From assembly GCA_027943245.1 (NCBI GenBank), contig JANDJZ010000127.1:49994-113993 (forward strand): a DNA stretch of 64,000 bases. Reading direction: 5' to 3'. How positions within the stretch are numbered: the stretch's first letter is position 1; each line of letters begins with the position of its first letter. Position numbers and translations under genes: made by a program. Positions 10,001 to 32,761 of the stretch are shown here, piece after piece. The stretch comes from Acanthamoeba sp. SK_2022b (Eukaryota > Discosea > Longamoebia > Acanthamoebidae). The notes below the pieces were generated by a model. It was not told the DNA's origin. It saw only the letters and a program-made list of their open reading frames with translations, and made no database searches.

Positions 10001-11925
10001 CAACACAGATTCATGAATGGCGGGGAGGGGCGAGGGGGATGAACCTTCTGGGCCACAGCCCGGCGCGAGGTGAACGACTCCTGTCGGCTGCACGCTTTCG
10101 GAGAACCCCCATGAGTGGAGGATAGCACCGACGTCGCAAGCGTACTCCTTCTGCGGGTGCGCAGAGGGTGTCTTGGGCGGCGGGACGCCTTTTCGGTCGC
10201 TACCGCTTCTCGATTCGCTGGACGCGGCCTCGTCGGTGCCCCCTTCCTCGTCCTGTTGCGCCTTCTCCTTCTTCTCCTTCAACAGCACCATTTTATCCAA
10301 CAGCACCGGGACCTGCACGAGTGTGCAAATTAATGAATACTTTTTCGTTGTGGTGTCGTGTTGTGCGGTGTTGTGGCGAACCTCTAAGCCGTCGACCAGC
10401 GGGTGTTGAACCTTGAACGCGCTTCGCTCGAAAAAGATGGCAGGAAAGAAGGCCAGGACCCTCGACTCCCGGCACTTGAACAAGCCCACCAGCTTCTCCA
10501 CTAGCTCCACGCCCACGAGCACCAGCACGCTCGATCGCTTCTGGAGATAGCGCGCGTCGAATAGCAACTTCAGCCTTTCTATCTCTTCGGCCTCGCTGCT
10601 GTTGCTGCCACTGCCACTGGTGCTCGCAGCGGCCGGCTTGCTGGCCGAGTCGACACCATTGACGGTGGCGGGGTCCCATTGCATGTAGAGCAGTGCGTAG
10701 TTGCCCGTGGGATTGAGCACCAGCGCGCGGTTCAACGGAATGGTCCACGGCGTGGTGGTCCACACCAGGAAGCTGATCTCGGCCTCGGGATGCATGTTCA
10801 CTCCCAGCACTGGAGCACACGCAATGAATATAACAGAGCCATGCGTGCGGTGCGCTGAAGTCATGCGTTCGTACGCTTGGAGGCGAGGAGATCGCGGTAG
10901 GCCGTGGGCAGGGGAAACATAACGTAGCACGAGGGGTCCACACGGCTTTGGTATTCGATCTCGGCGTTGGCCAAGACAGTCTGGCACGAGGCGCACCACG
11001 GCACTGTCTTCTCCTTCCGCTCGACGTAGCCGCCATGCACGAACTTGCCAAACACGCGCAGCACGGTGGCCGCGTAGCGCGAGTCCATCGTCGTGTACCG
11101 GTGATCCCAGTCGGCGACCACTCCGAGCCGCTTGAAGTCCTCGGCCTGGTTGCTTATCCACGACTCAGCGTACTCGCTAAAACAATGTCAAACGGCAGAA
11201 TGAGCCCCTAGCTTCGTTTTCGTCACTCGCGTGCACCACACATACGCAAGGCGGATCACTCACCGGCACAGAGCGCGGAGGTGCTGTCGGTCAATTTGGC
11301 GCTTATCCTTTTCGAGACCGTACTTCTCGGTGACCTTGAGCTCTATGGGCAGACCTAACGAGCGCGGAGAGTGGTGCGAAAGCCGTGAAGCGTGAGGCGC
11401 CAATTGCACAGATGGAGCAAGGGAGGACATACCGTGACAGTCCCACCCAGGAATGAAGGGGCAGCATACGCCACTCATCCGCCTCGCCTTGGTTGTCACG
11501 TCCTTCAGCACCTTGTTCAGCGCGTGTCCTACATGAATCGGCCCATTGGCGTCTGTGATGCGAATGAAGAGAGCAGGCGCAACAGTCAAGGTTCCGCCAA
11601 CAGCGTACGCGCGTGGTGGGTGGTCGGTACAGGGCGGGCCATCGTGTAGAATGAACTCGGAATTGCCCAGGTTCTTGAGTTGACACTGTTGGTAGAGGCC
11701 CTCGTCTTGCCACCGCTTGAGCAGCTCTGGTTCGCGCACTTTGCCGTTGGCCTGCAGTGGGAAGGCCGACGGGAGGATGTTGCATGTCGCAGTGAAGCTG
11801 TTGGCCATCTCGTTGGCCTGCTGGTGTTGCTGCGCCGCGGCCGCTGCGCGCTGTTGGTGTTTGGCAATCCTTTGTTTCTTGGCCTCCCTCCGACTCACCT
11901 TCTTCGTCTCTCCCTCCCCTTCCAT
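7012..11925 (-). CDS. IARS2: Isoleucyl-tRNA synthetase, bacterial/organellar type
   Basis: Class I synthetase that charges tRNA-Ile, encoded in about 15 exons. The first exons give [25 protein letters not shown] and then [16 protein letters not shown], which holds the HIGH-type motif (HVGH, about 11525), followed by [14 protein letters not shown]. The editing (CP1) domain lies in the middle ([16 protein letters not shown] near 10740). [12 protein letters not shown] lies near 8880. [10 protein letters not shown] (about 8580) is the KMSKS loop. The C-terminus carries the bacterial-type zinc motif CPRCW..CSPCF (about 7035-7110). HVGH spacing and the terminal zinc site place it with bacterial/mitochondrial IleRS rather than cytosolic IARS1. 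The start at 11925 gives a charged extension ([19 protein letters not shown]) that does not look like a classic presequence. An upstream exon with a targeting peptide cannot be excluded. Confidence 0.88.
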
Positions 11926-12236
11926 CTTTCCTCAACCGAAAAAATGGTATTAAAAAAGGAATAAAAATGTCAATTTAGTTACTCACCAACAGTTCGAATG
12001 GAGCAACCTCGGAGAGAATGTACCTTGGCGAGTCCCAGGCGCTGCGGTGTGGAGTGTCGCTTCGAAGGGCCAGCTTATTTATGTTGCCTTTTCCTCCTTT
12101 TCCTTCCCAGCCTTTCTCGCACTTTTCTCAGATCCCAAGAGGCCAAGCAAGCGGTCTTTATTTGGTTGGTTTGACTTGGCCTGAGACCCCCTTGCGCAAA
12201 CTGGCAGGTAAGCGTGCTTGTGCCAAGAAACCTCGT
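11926..12236. other. Gap between carboxypeptidase and IleRS genes
   Basis: Both flanking genes run leftwards, so this is the IleRS promoter and 5' UTR plus the 3' flank of the carboxypeptidase. A short AT-rich patch lies at about 11938-11975. No motif or small gene could be supported. Confidence 0.5.
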
Positions 12237-14490
12237 TTAGGCAAAGGGCTTCTGGTTGAGCAGGCGGTAGAGCATGTCGAGCGCGTTCTTGGGCTGGTTG
12301 TAGGGCACCATGTGACCTGCAAACCGAACCTCCACGTGAGCATTTTCCCTCAACGCAAGAAAGGAGATCGCCTGGCGTACCGGCGTTGTTGACGATCAGG
12401 TAGGTGAGGCCGTTCGAGGAGCGGACAGAACCAGCGACCTTGCCATCAACGACCCACGTTCCGTTCTCTGTGCATAGCCGCGTAAGCATGCTGTGCTGTA
12501 TGCGAGGCAGAGGGAGAGGAACGACGTACTGGCGCTGTTGAAGCCAGACCTGCCGGGCCAGAGCATGGTGTCAAGCATCTCGGTCGTGCCGTAGAAGTCG
12601 ACCACGAGATCGTAGTTGCCGTTGTAGATCACCACGGGGATGCTCTTCAGGATGATTGGCAGATCAAACCTGTACGAGTACTCAAAGTCCTTCGACTCGA
12701 ACGGCGCATAGGCCTGTCATGGAAACATAATTGTTTGATTAATACACCTAAAAATAAATAAAAATAAAAAATGTGTCATTGAACTGAAGTTTGAGAAAGT
12801 GAGGGAGCGTACGGCGCCGCTGCACGCCTGCCACTGCCTGTCGCCGACGCCGAGCTTCCTCCTGGTGGCGGGCAGGTTGAGGTACTTGCCGATGTGCGAC
12901 AGATCGTAGCACAGCGGAGGGTAGGTGCACGGCTCTCGGACGTCATAAACGTTCACGTTACCAGCGGCTGAACGGAGGCAGACAGGCGGTGAGCACTCAC
13001 GCGCCAAGCCACACACGCAACAGGCGAAGACGTTGGTACCAGAGAGGGCGATCTGAAGGACCTGGTTGCAGTCGTAGAAGGCCTCGGAGTAGTCGCCGTT
13101 GGCAATGTCCGGCAGGCAAGAGCCGTAGAACTGCTCCTGGGTCTGGGCCAGGTCGCTCTGCATGTAGTGATAGTGAGACAGCCAGCTCTCGTCAGTCAAG
13201 GGCACCGTTAAACACGCTTTTGTTGTTTCCGTTTTGGAATAGAACTGCGGAGTGAGGTGAGCGGGTCGATGATGACGTACAGACGAGATGAGGTTGTGGG
13301 CGTACAGGAACGGACCCCACGACTTGGCCATCGAGACGGGATCGATCAGACCTGTCGTTGGTGTTTGTAGATTGCGCCGCTTACGAGGTGAGATTAGTGG
13401 GCTCACAAAAACCAAAGTTGATGAGAATGAGTCATTACCGTCACCGATCGCGATGGCCTGCAGGTTGATCTTGGGGTAACCGCCCTTGGCATTCATCTCA
13501 AGGATGTGGGCCGTGATGGCAGGAATGTAGTGGCCGGCATAGCTCTCACCTAACGTAAGCATGATCAACGCTTGCTCGAGCATGCACGAGAGGACGAGGC
13601 GAGATCGTACCCGTGATGAAGAACTTGGACTTGGCAAACTGGGGGTAGGTCTTGAAGAAATTCTGGAGGAAGGTGAACATCTCGGTGGCAACCATGCTCT
13701 GGTTCTTGATGTACGCCTGGTTGGCTACACATCGCGAGCAACAACAAGAGTGAGTGTGCCGACGGCCTGGATGATAACGAGGACAAACAAATGAAGGATG
13801 GACGCGGCCATACCATACGAGAAGCCGGTGTCGGCGGGCTGGTCGACGTAGAGCAAGTTGGCGAAGGAGTTCCAGCCGTAGGGGTTGTCCGACAGCGTCA
13901 AGTCGGGGTTGATCTTGTAGGGACCGTTCTGTACGACGAAAACAAAACACGCGCAACGACAGCAAACGGGAACGGAATTGAGACGTCTACTTCGTTTTTT
14001 GAGTTCGTTCTTTGCGAGAGGAGAGGCTGGAGATGCGATACCTCGAAGAAGATGGCGACTTCGGAGGAGCAGCCAGGTCCGCCGGTGAGCCACAAGACGA
14101 CGGGGTCGTTGGCCGGGTCGCGCTGGGACTCGAACATCCAGTAGAACAGATTGGCATCTGCAGAGTGCGCAACAACGGATTAGGACGTTCGCGGCATAGA
14201 GCTGAGGGCTGCAAAGAGACACTGGCAGGTACCGTAGCGAGGGTTGACGGGGATATAGCCATAGTGCTCCTTCACGGCCGAGACTTTGGGCTGCGCAAAG
14301 AGAGGAAGAGTTACTAATGCAAGAAGATGGTGAAGATGAATGACGGCAAAGACTTGCTCCGGAGCTACGGACAAGCCCGAGAGAAGGGATAGAGAACCAT
14401 GCCCGGCTCGAGGTTGAGGGGGGCGCTGCCGCGGGCGAGTGCCACTGCGGCAGCCACGCACATAAAGAGGAACACATAGGACGCCTTCAT
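12237..14490 (-). CDS. Secreted or lysosomal serine carboxypeptidase (S10)
   Basis: Alpha/beta-hydrolase that removes C-terminal residues from peptides, probably in lysosomes or secreted. The start at 14490 was chosen because it gives a signal peptide ([19 protein letters not shown]); an upstream in-frame Met would bury it. Exons then give [27 protein letters not shown] (oxyanion region), [21 protein letters not shown], and [10 protein letters not shown] with the nucleophile Ser (about 13540). [13 protein letters not shown] holds the catalytic Asp (about 12610), and [16 protein letters not shown], across the last intron, holds the catalytic His (about 12310). The stop is TAA at 12237-12239. 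Length and motif order are complete for the family, with about ten short introns. It should be active. Confidence 0.92.
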
Positions 14491-14700
14491 CGATCCGGCC
14501 ACGCAAGTTGAACTAATAGCTTGGTTGGCAGACCCCGTCCTCTTGTTGTCGACCTCTCGGCGAAGTGAAACGCGAAAGAAAAGTGCACTTTGTGTGCTCG
14601 GCACGGGCGCGGCACATGACAAGACCCCCTCTCACAACAACGGTGACGAGAGTTATGTCCGTTGGAATGTGTGTGATTTGATGGGTCAGATGACCTGCTT

Positions 14701-15443
14701 TCACTTATGTTCATTGCCCTTGCCGTTGGTGCCCGCCTTGCTGACGTCCTCTCGCGCCTTCGCCGCAGCCCTCTCCTCCGTCGATACCTCCTCGCTCTCC
14801 TTCTCCTTGGCTTCTGGCGGCTGCCCGTCGCCTCCGCCCTCTCCCTCCTCTCCGCTGTGTGTGTCGTCGTTGCTGCCGCCTTCCCCGACAGGAGCCGGCA
14901 CTCTGGCTGAGGTTTCCACCACAACCACCGCCTCCCCCTTTTCCTCTTGCTGGTCGCCGCTGTGATGAGGATGACGATCACTGGCGGTTTCGGCCGTCTG
15001 GCCGGCCACCGGCGATGACGAGCTGCCGCCGGTACTCTCTGGCGGCGCGGCGCCCGGGCTCTTGGGCGAGGCCCTCCTCTGGGCCCGAAGGATCTTCCGC
15101 TTCACCGGCATTTGACACACGTTCCTGGTTTCACGCCACGATGTGAGCAATACGAACTCCCGCGTGCATGCGTGGTGAAGGGAAGCGGAGTGGAGGAAGG
15201 CACACCGTCGGCCGGGGGTGATGGTCATGACGTCCAGGGGCGGGAGCTGCTCCAGCCGCTCGAGCAGCGAGTCGAGCCCGTGCTTGAGTTTGAAGTCTAC
15301 CTCCTCCTGGTACAGCGGCAGCAGCTGGTAGAAGTAGACGTCCTCCTTGTTCTCCCCGTATATGAACAACGGCTCCTCGTTCCGCCTCTGCCTCTGCTTC
15401 TGCTTGCCCTCCGCCGCTCCCGGCGTCGTCGAGTCATGCGCGC

Positions 15444-15502
<59 letters not shown>

Positions 15503-16091
15503 TGCTGTTGCTGCTGTTGCTGTTGCTGGTCGCCGGCTTCGGTCTCGCCCTTCTTCTTGTTCTTCTTCTTGCCGCCTCGCCTCCTCCTGGCCTTCTTCTT
15601 CTCGGCCTCTTCCGGCGGCGGCTGCTGCTGATCCTTCGCCCCACCGCCCTCTTCCTGCTCCTTGTGTGGCGTCTTCGCTGCCTCTTCTTCCTCCTCCTCC
15701 TCCTCCTCGCCCTCACCCTCGTTTCGTTTCGCTTCCCTCTCGCTTGGCTTGTCCTTCGCCTTTGCGTCGTCCAGTTTCGTTTCGTTGTCGCCGCCTTTGT
15801 CCCCGCACGGCTGGCCCCGCTGTCCCTCGCTCCCGTTCGCGCTCCCCCGTCGCTGCGGCACAGTCCGCCCCTCGGCGGTGGCCGCTGAGGCGTCGGCCGC
15901 CTCCCCATTCCCTCCCGATTCCATCGAGCCCACCGACGCCTCTTCGCTGCCGCCCTCTCGCTGCTGGCCATTGGGGTCCGTCTTGTCCTTCTTCCTCGAT
16001 CGCTTCTTTTTCTTTTTGTTGGCCTTCTTGGTCACCATGATGTGGAACTCCTCCGGCAATAGCGCCGGCACCATCATCTGCGCGATCGTCA

Positions 16092-16164
<73 letters not shown>

Positions 16165-17384
16165 AAACATTCAAGGAGAAGCCACAGATGAGAGCCCCAT
16201 TTACGCGCACAGACGCGAGAAGCTGAGCGAACCAGCATGGAGTTCATCACGGTGTTGCTACAGAATGGACGTGAGGGGTTGTCTGGCGACGGCGGAATAT
16301 CGTCGTTCACCTGTGCGTGGCGGCACGTGCACAGCCGAGGGTGAGCCTTGCGCGCCCAGGAAGCCCAGGACATGCGCACGGGAGCGCGCATTGGGGAGGG
16401 GAGGAGGCGATCACCAGTTCATTGGCGACGGTGTGGCCGAGGGAGATGAAGGTGTGGTGGATCGCTGGGAACAGGGCATGTCGCTTCAATTGCCGCACGG
16501 GCCAAAAGTATTGCTCGCTCTGCCAAGAAGAAGTAGAGATGACGACGAAGAAGAGCAGGAGAACGCGACACGAGACAAGACACGAGACGAGACGATGCAT
16601 GAGCGCGGATGGCCATGGGTGTCGTCGGCACAACACTGCCCAGAGAGGAGTGAAACCTTCCGGAACGCCTCCAGAGAGACCTCCCACGTCTTGGGCAGGC
16701 AGATCACCAGCTCGATGCGGCTGCAGAGGTTTGGGAGGAGGAGGGATTGCTGATGTCAGCAAGAGGCATGCACGATACACAAGCACAACGTTCACAAAAG
16801 TAGAGAGAAGGAGGAGACCTGGGGGAGTGCTTGGCAAGAGGATGGACGTTCATGTGCATCTCGGAGAGGCCGCGCGTGACGAGGACGTAGAAAGGTCGCT
16901 CGTCGGTAGGCGGGACGACGAGGACGTCCACGGTGAGGCCGTGGCAGGGCTGCCGTTCGGAAATGAAGAGCTCGATTTTGGTGCCTAGCGTGCGCTCTAC
17001 ATGTTCGGCGATGCGATTGCGATGATCGACGTCGCGCGTAGCGGGCCCGCGCGCGGCTCGCTGCTTCCACACGCTAGACACCCCCTCGTGGGTAAGAATG
17101 ACGGGGATGCGATCGTGGAGCGTGGATGCTGATGCAGTAGAGGCGTCGGTACTCCCCATCATAGCGCCCTCCATCGACACGTCTCCGTTTTGCTTCCTTT
17201 TGTTTCGCAACAACTTCGCAACGTTGCCGCCCACACCACAGCAGATGTCCCCCACCGCTGTGGAGGATGAAGAGAGGATGTGGTCTGCTACGCCGCCACC
17301 GCCGCTCCCTCTCCGTCTGCTCTGTGAGCGCTGGTCCGTGGACCTGCGAGGGCTTCCGTGTATCGCCTCCAGGACGACGATCAA
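14701..17384 (-). CDS. SUFU-domain protein with a large polyQ/charged insertion
   Basis: Suppressor-of-fused-like domain of the short bacterial type. Motifs in order are VDVLVVPPTDERPFYVLVTR, GLSEMHMNV (about 16850), ELVICLPKTWEVSLEAF (about 16680), QYFWPVRQLKRHALFP with HTFISLGHTVANE (about 16500-16430), VPALLPEEFHIMV (about 16050) and FYQLLPLYQEEVDFKLKHG (about 15320-15265). Between the last two, where family members have a short link, lie about 220 residues of Lys/Glu-rich sequence and a polyQ tract. The last intron (15125-15205) joins TPGRR to NVCQMPVKR. A disordered acidic tail of about 130 residues ends at 14701. The apparent in-frame MFSLSLSLCVCV leader at 16170 is an intronic CT/GT repeat, not coding. 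The exact start is uncertain: 17384, or an internal Met near 17180. Function is unknown; SUFU domains bind partner proteins. Confidence 0.78.
15454..15533 (-). repeat. CAG trinucleotide tract encoding polyglutamine
   Basis: About 25 consecutive CAG/CAA codons on the minus strand (CTG on the plus strand), within the insertion of the SUFU-domain gene. Some CAA interruptions fall toward its low-coordinate (plus-strand) right half. Antisense frames give polyLeu or polyCys and are artefacts. Confidence 0.95.
16093..16165. repeat. (CA)n(GA)n compound microsatellite in a SUFU-gene intron
   Basis: About 28 CA units followed by about 8 GA units. On the coding (minus) strand this is (TC)n(TG)n, ending a short distance before the CAG acceptor that precedes ATGATGGTGCCGG. 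It replaces the normal polypyrimidine tract of that intron. Confidence 0.95.
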
Positions 17385-17649
17385 GCCTCAATTTGAATTG
17401 AGGCTATTCTTGCGCGATGACCACCCGAATCCGAAATGGAGCGCAAAATGAGGAAACCGCTTCGCTCCTCCTTGGAGTGAGGCCTTCGCGGTTCTCCCAA
17501 TCCCACCCGCAATCTCTCCTTGTTGTTATTGTCTGTCTCTCTTCCTGACAGGAGAGTCCACAACCTAAGGTGGCGGTCTCCTCCCGGTTATTGCTTCGTG
17601 TGGTCGAGACAGAGAGAATAAATAAAAAAATAAAAAAGAAATCTGAGCG
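17385..17649. promoter_or_regulatory. Divergent intergenic promoter region, SUFU / D-aminoacyl-tRNA deacylase
   Basis: The 265 bp between the presumed SUFU start (minus) and the deacylase start (plus) must hold both promoters. An AT-rich stretch (AATAAATAAAAAAATAAAAA) lies just upstream of the deacylase ATG. A specific element cannot be assigned. Confidence 0.4.
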
Positions 17650-18431
17650 ATGAGAGCGATCATTCAACGGGTACTGCGGGGTTGCGTACGCGTTAATGGC
17701 GAGACCATCAGCTCCATCGAACGCGGATTTGTCGTTCTTGTGGGAATTACCGATGATGACACGAGCAAAGATGCCGAGTGGATGTACCACACCTCTCTTT
17801 CTAATCACGCTCATCTTTGTTCATTCTCAATCTTGAAAATCTCTTTGTGTCGGGGAAGATGTCGTAAGATCTTGGGCGCGCGCTTGTGGGCAGACGACAC
17901 CGGCAAGGCGTGGAACATGAGCGTCACCCAGAAGGGCTACGAAGTCCTCCTTGGTGCGCCTCCTTCCTGCTTCTTCCACTGCCTCCTCCTTTCCGTGCTC
18001 CTTACCTTCTGCACTTGCTTGCCGTAGTGAGCCAGTTCACGCTGTACGGATACCTCAAGGGTAGGTCTTTTCCCTTTCACGAGATGCAGCTCGTCGTGGT
18101 CCTGCCGAGGGTTGCACTAGAGCTCATCATCATCATCAGCACTGACCCTTTCTCTTCTTTTGTCCAGGAAACAAGCCGGACTTCCACAAGGCGATGGGCT
18201 CGGACAGGTCCAAGGCCTTCTACGAAGCGTTCGTGGAGATGGTCAAGGGCAAGTACCAGCCGGACAAGATCCAAGGTAATCACGCCCTCGGTGAACAGAA
18301 CGCACGCGCCGCCGGCGGCCCGTTGCTCACTTGCTCTGGCGCGCGCAGACGGCCAGTTTGGGGCGATGATGGAGGTGGAGCTCGTCAACGACGGTCCCGT
18401 CACGCTGCAGATCGATTCGCGAGACAAGTGA
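17650..18431 (+). CDS. DTD1: D-aminoacyl-tRNA deacylase (DTD)
   Basis: Trans-editing enzyme that removes D-amino acids (and Gly mischarged on tRNA-Ala) from tRNA in the cytosol. The N-terminus MRAIIQRVLRGCVRVNGETI is diagnostic. The exon RKILGARLWADD follows an intron at 17784-17859 (GTACCA..GGAAG). VSQFTLYGYLKG carries the SQxT active-site motif. NKPDFHKAMG, AKAFYEAF-like sequence and DGQFGAMMEVELVNDGPVT (near the cross-subunit Gly-cisPro region of the family) complete the fold, ending TLQIDSRDK at 18431. About five short exons; total length fits the usual ~150 residues. It is divergent from the SUFU gene and converges on the HUWE1-like gene, leaving under 200 bp between stop codons. Confidence 0.93.
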
Positions 18432-18454
18432 TTGTCCCTGATGATCTTTGCGCC

Positions 18455-18466
18455 CCCCCCCCCAAG
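18455..18466 (+). repeat. C homopolymer run
   Basis: Ten consecutive C in the 3' flank between two converging genes. Similar C or G runs occur in introns near 43955, 56829, 56953 and 58288 and are likely sites of sequencing or assembly error. Confidence 0.7.
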
Positions 18467-18618
18467 CGAAAGAGAAACAAAAGAACGAAGCCCTGGGCTC
18501 GCACGCGCGCGTTGTGTACAAAAAGCAAAGCGTGGGGTTTGTGTATTTACGTCGTCTTCCTTGCCTCCTGTTCCTCCTTCCTCCGGCGGCGGGGTGGAGG
18601 GGACAGGCTGCTCTCCCT

Positions 18619-32118
<13,500 letters not shown>

Positions 32119-32761
32119 CGCGATCCTTCTTCTCTGCCAGCTCACAACACTCGAGCCAACCTGTAAAGACCCTCTGGTCAGGAAATCGCAGAAAAAAAGA
32201 ATGCCGACTGTCGGCAATAATTATGCAGAATGTAAAGCATCCTTCGCATCAAGCTCTCGGTCCTGCCTCGGGTGATAAGTTTAAATGTTATATTGATGAG
32301 GGGCAGGGTGCTGGATTCACATTGTAGTTGGGCCCCCATCCACACGATCATCCCGCGGCACCAAATCGTACCTGCACTGTACGTGTAGCCTGCACCTGTA
32401 CGCCGAAAGCGCGAAATAGGCAAGCGAAAAATGAAATGGGCAGCGTGGGTGGTATTTGTCCGCCACCGAGTGCGACGGCGTCGACATGCGCCCGTATGCT
32501 CCAACACCTCAGCCTCCCCCTTCGCGTCAACCGAACGACCTGCACACGAGTGGGCGGGATTGTGGACGAGAGAAGGAAGGAACGAGGGTTGTCTGCGCGA
32601 CACAGCTTTGCGAAAGGGAGGTGGGATACAACTCATTGAGAGGGCCATTCATTGGGACGAGAGGCGGCACGGCTACAATTTGGACGAATTTTGGCATCCA
32701 TCTTCGCAACGGACACCATCAGCAAAAGGTGAAGAAGCATTGAGGAGGTGGAGAGGAGGAG
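32119..32761. promoter_or_regulatory. Divergent intergenic region, HUWE1 / SHK kinase
   Basis: This 643-bp space separates two divergent genes, so it should contain both promoters and 5' UTRs. No clear TATA box and no additional gene were identified. The short open frames on both strands lack motifs. Confidence 0.45.

Noticed and set aside
15112..15888. 258-codon polyLeu frame, and polyCys/polySer alternatives
   Set aside because: These are translations of the CAG/CTG tract and Lys/Glu codons in wrong frames; the minus-strand Gln/Lys/Glu frame is the one joined to SUFU motifs.
16093..16210. Start codon with MFSLSLSLCVCVCV leader on the minus strand
   Set aside because: It is a translation of the (TC)n(TG)n intronic repeat; the coding exon starts after the CAG acceptor just downstream.
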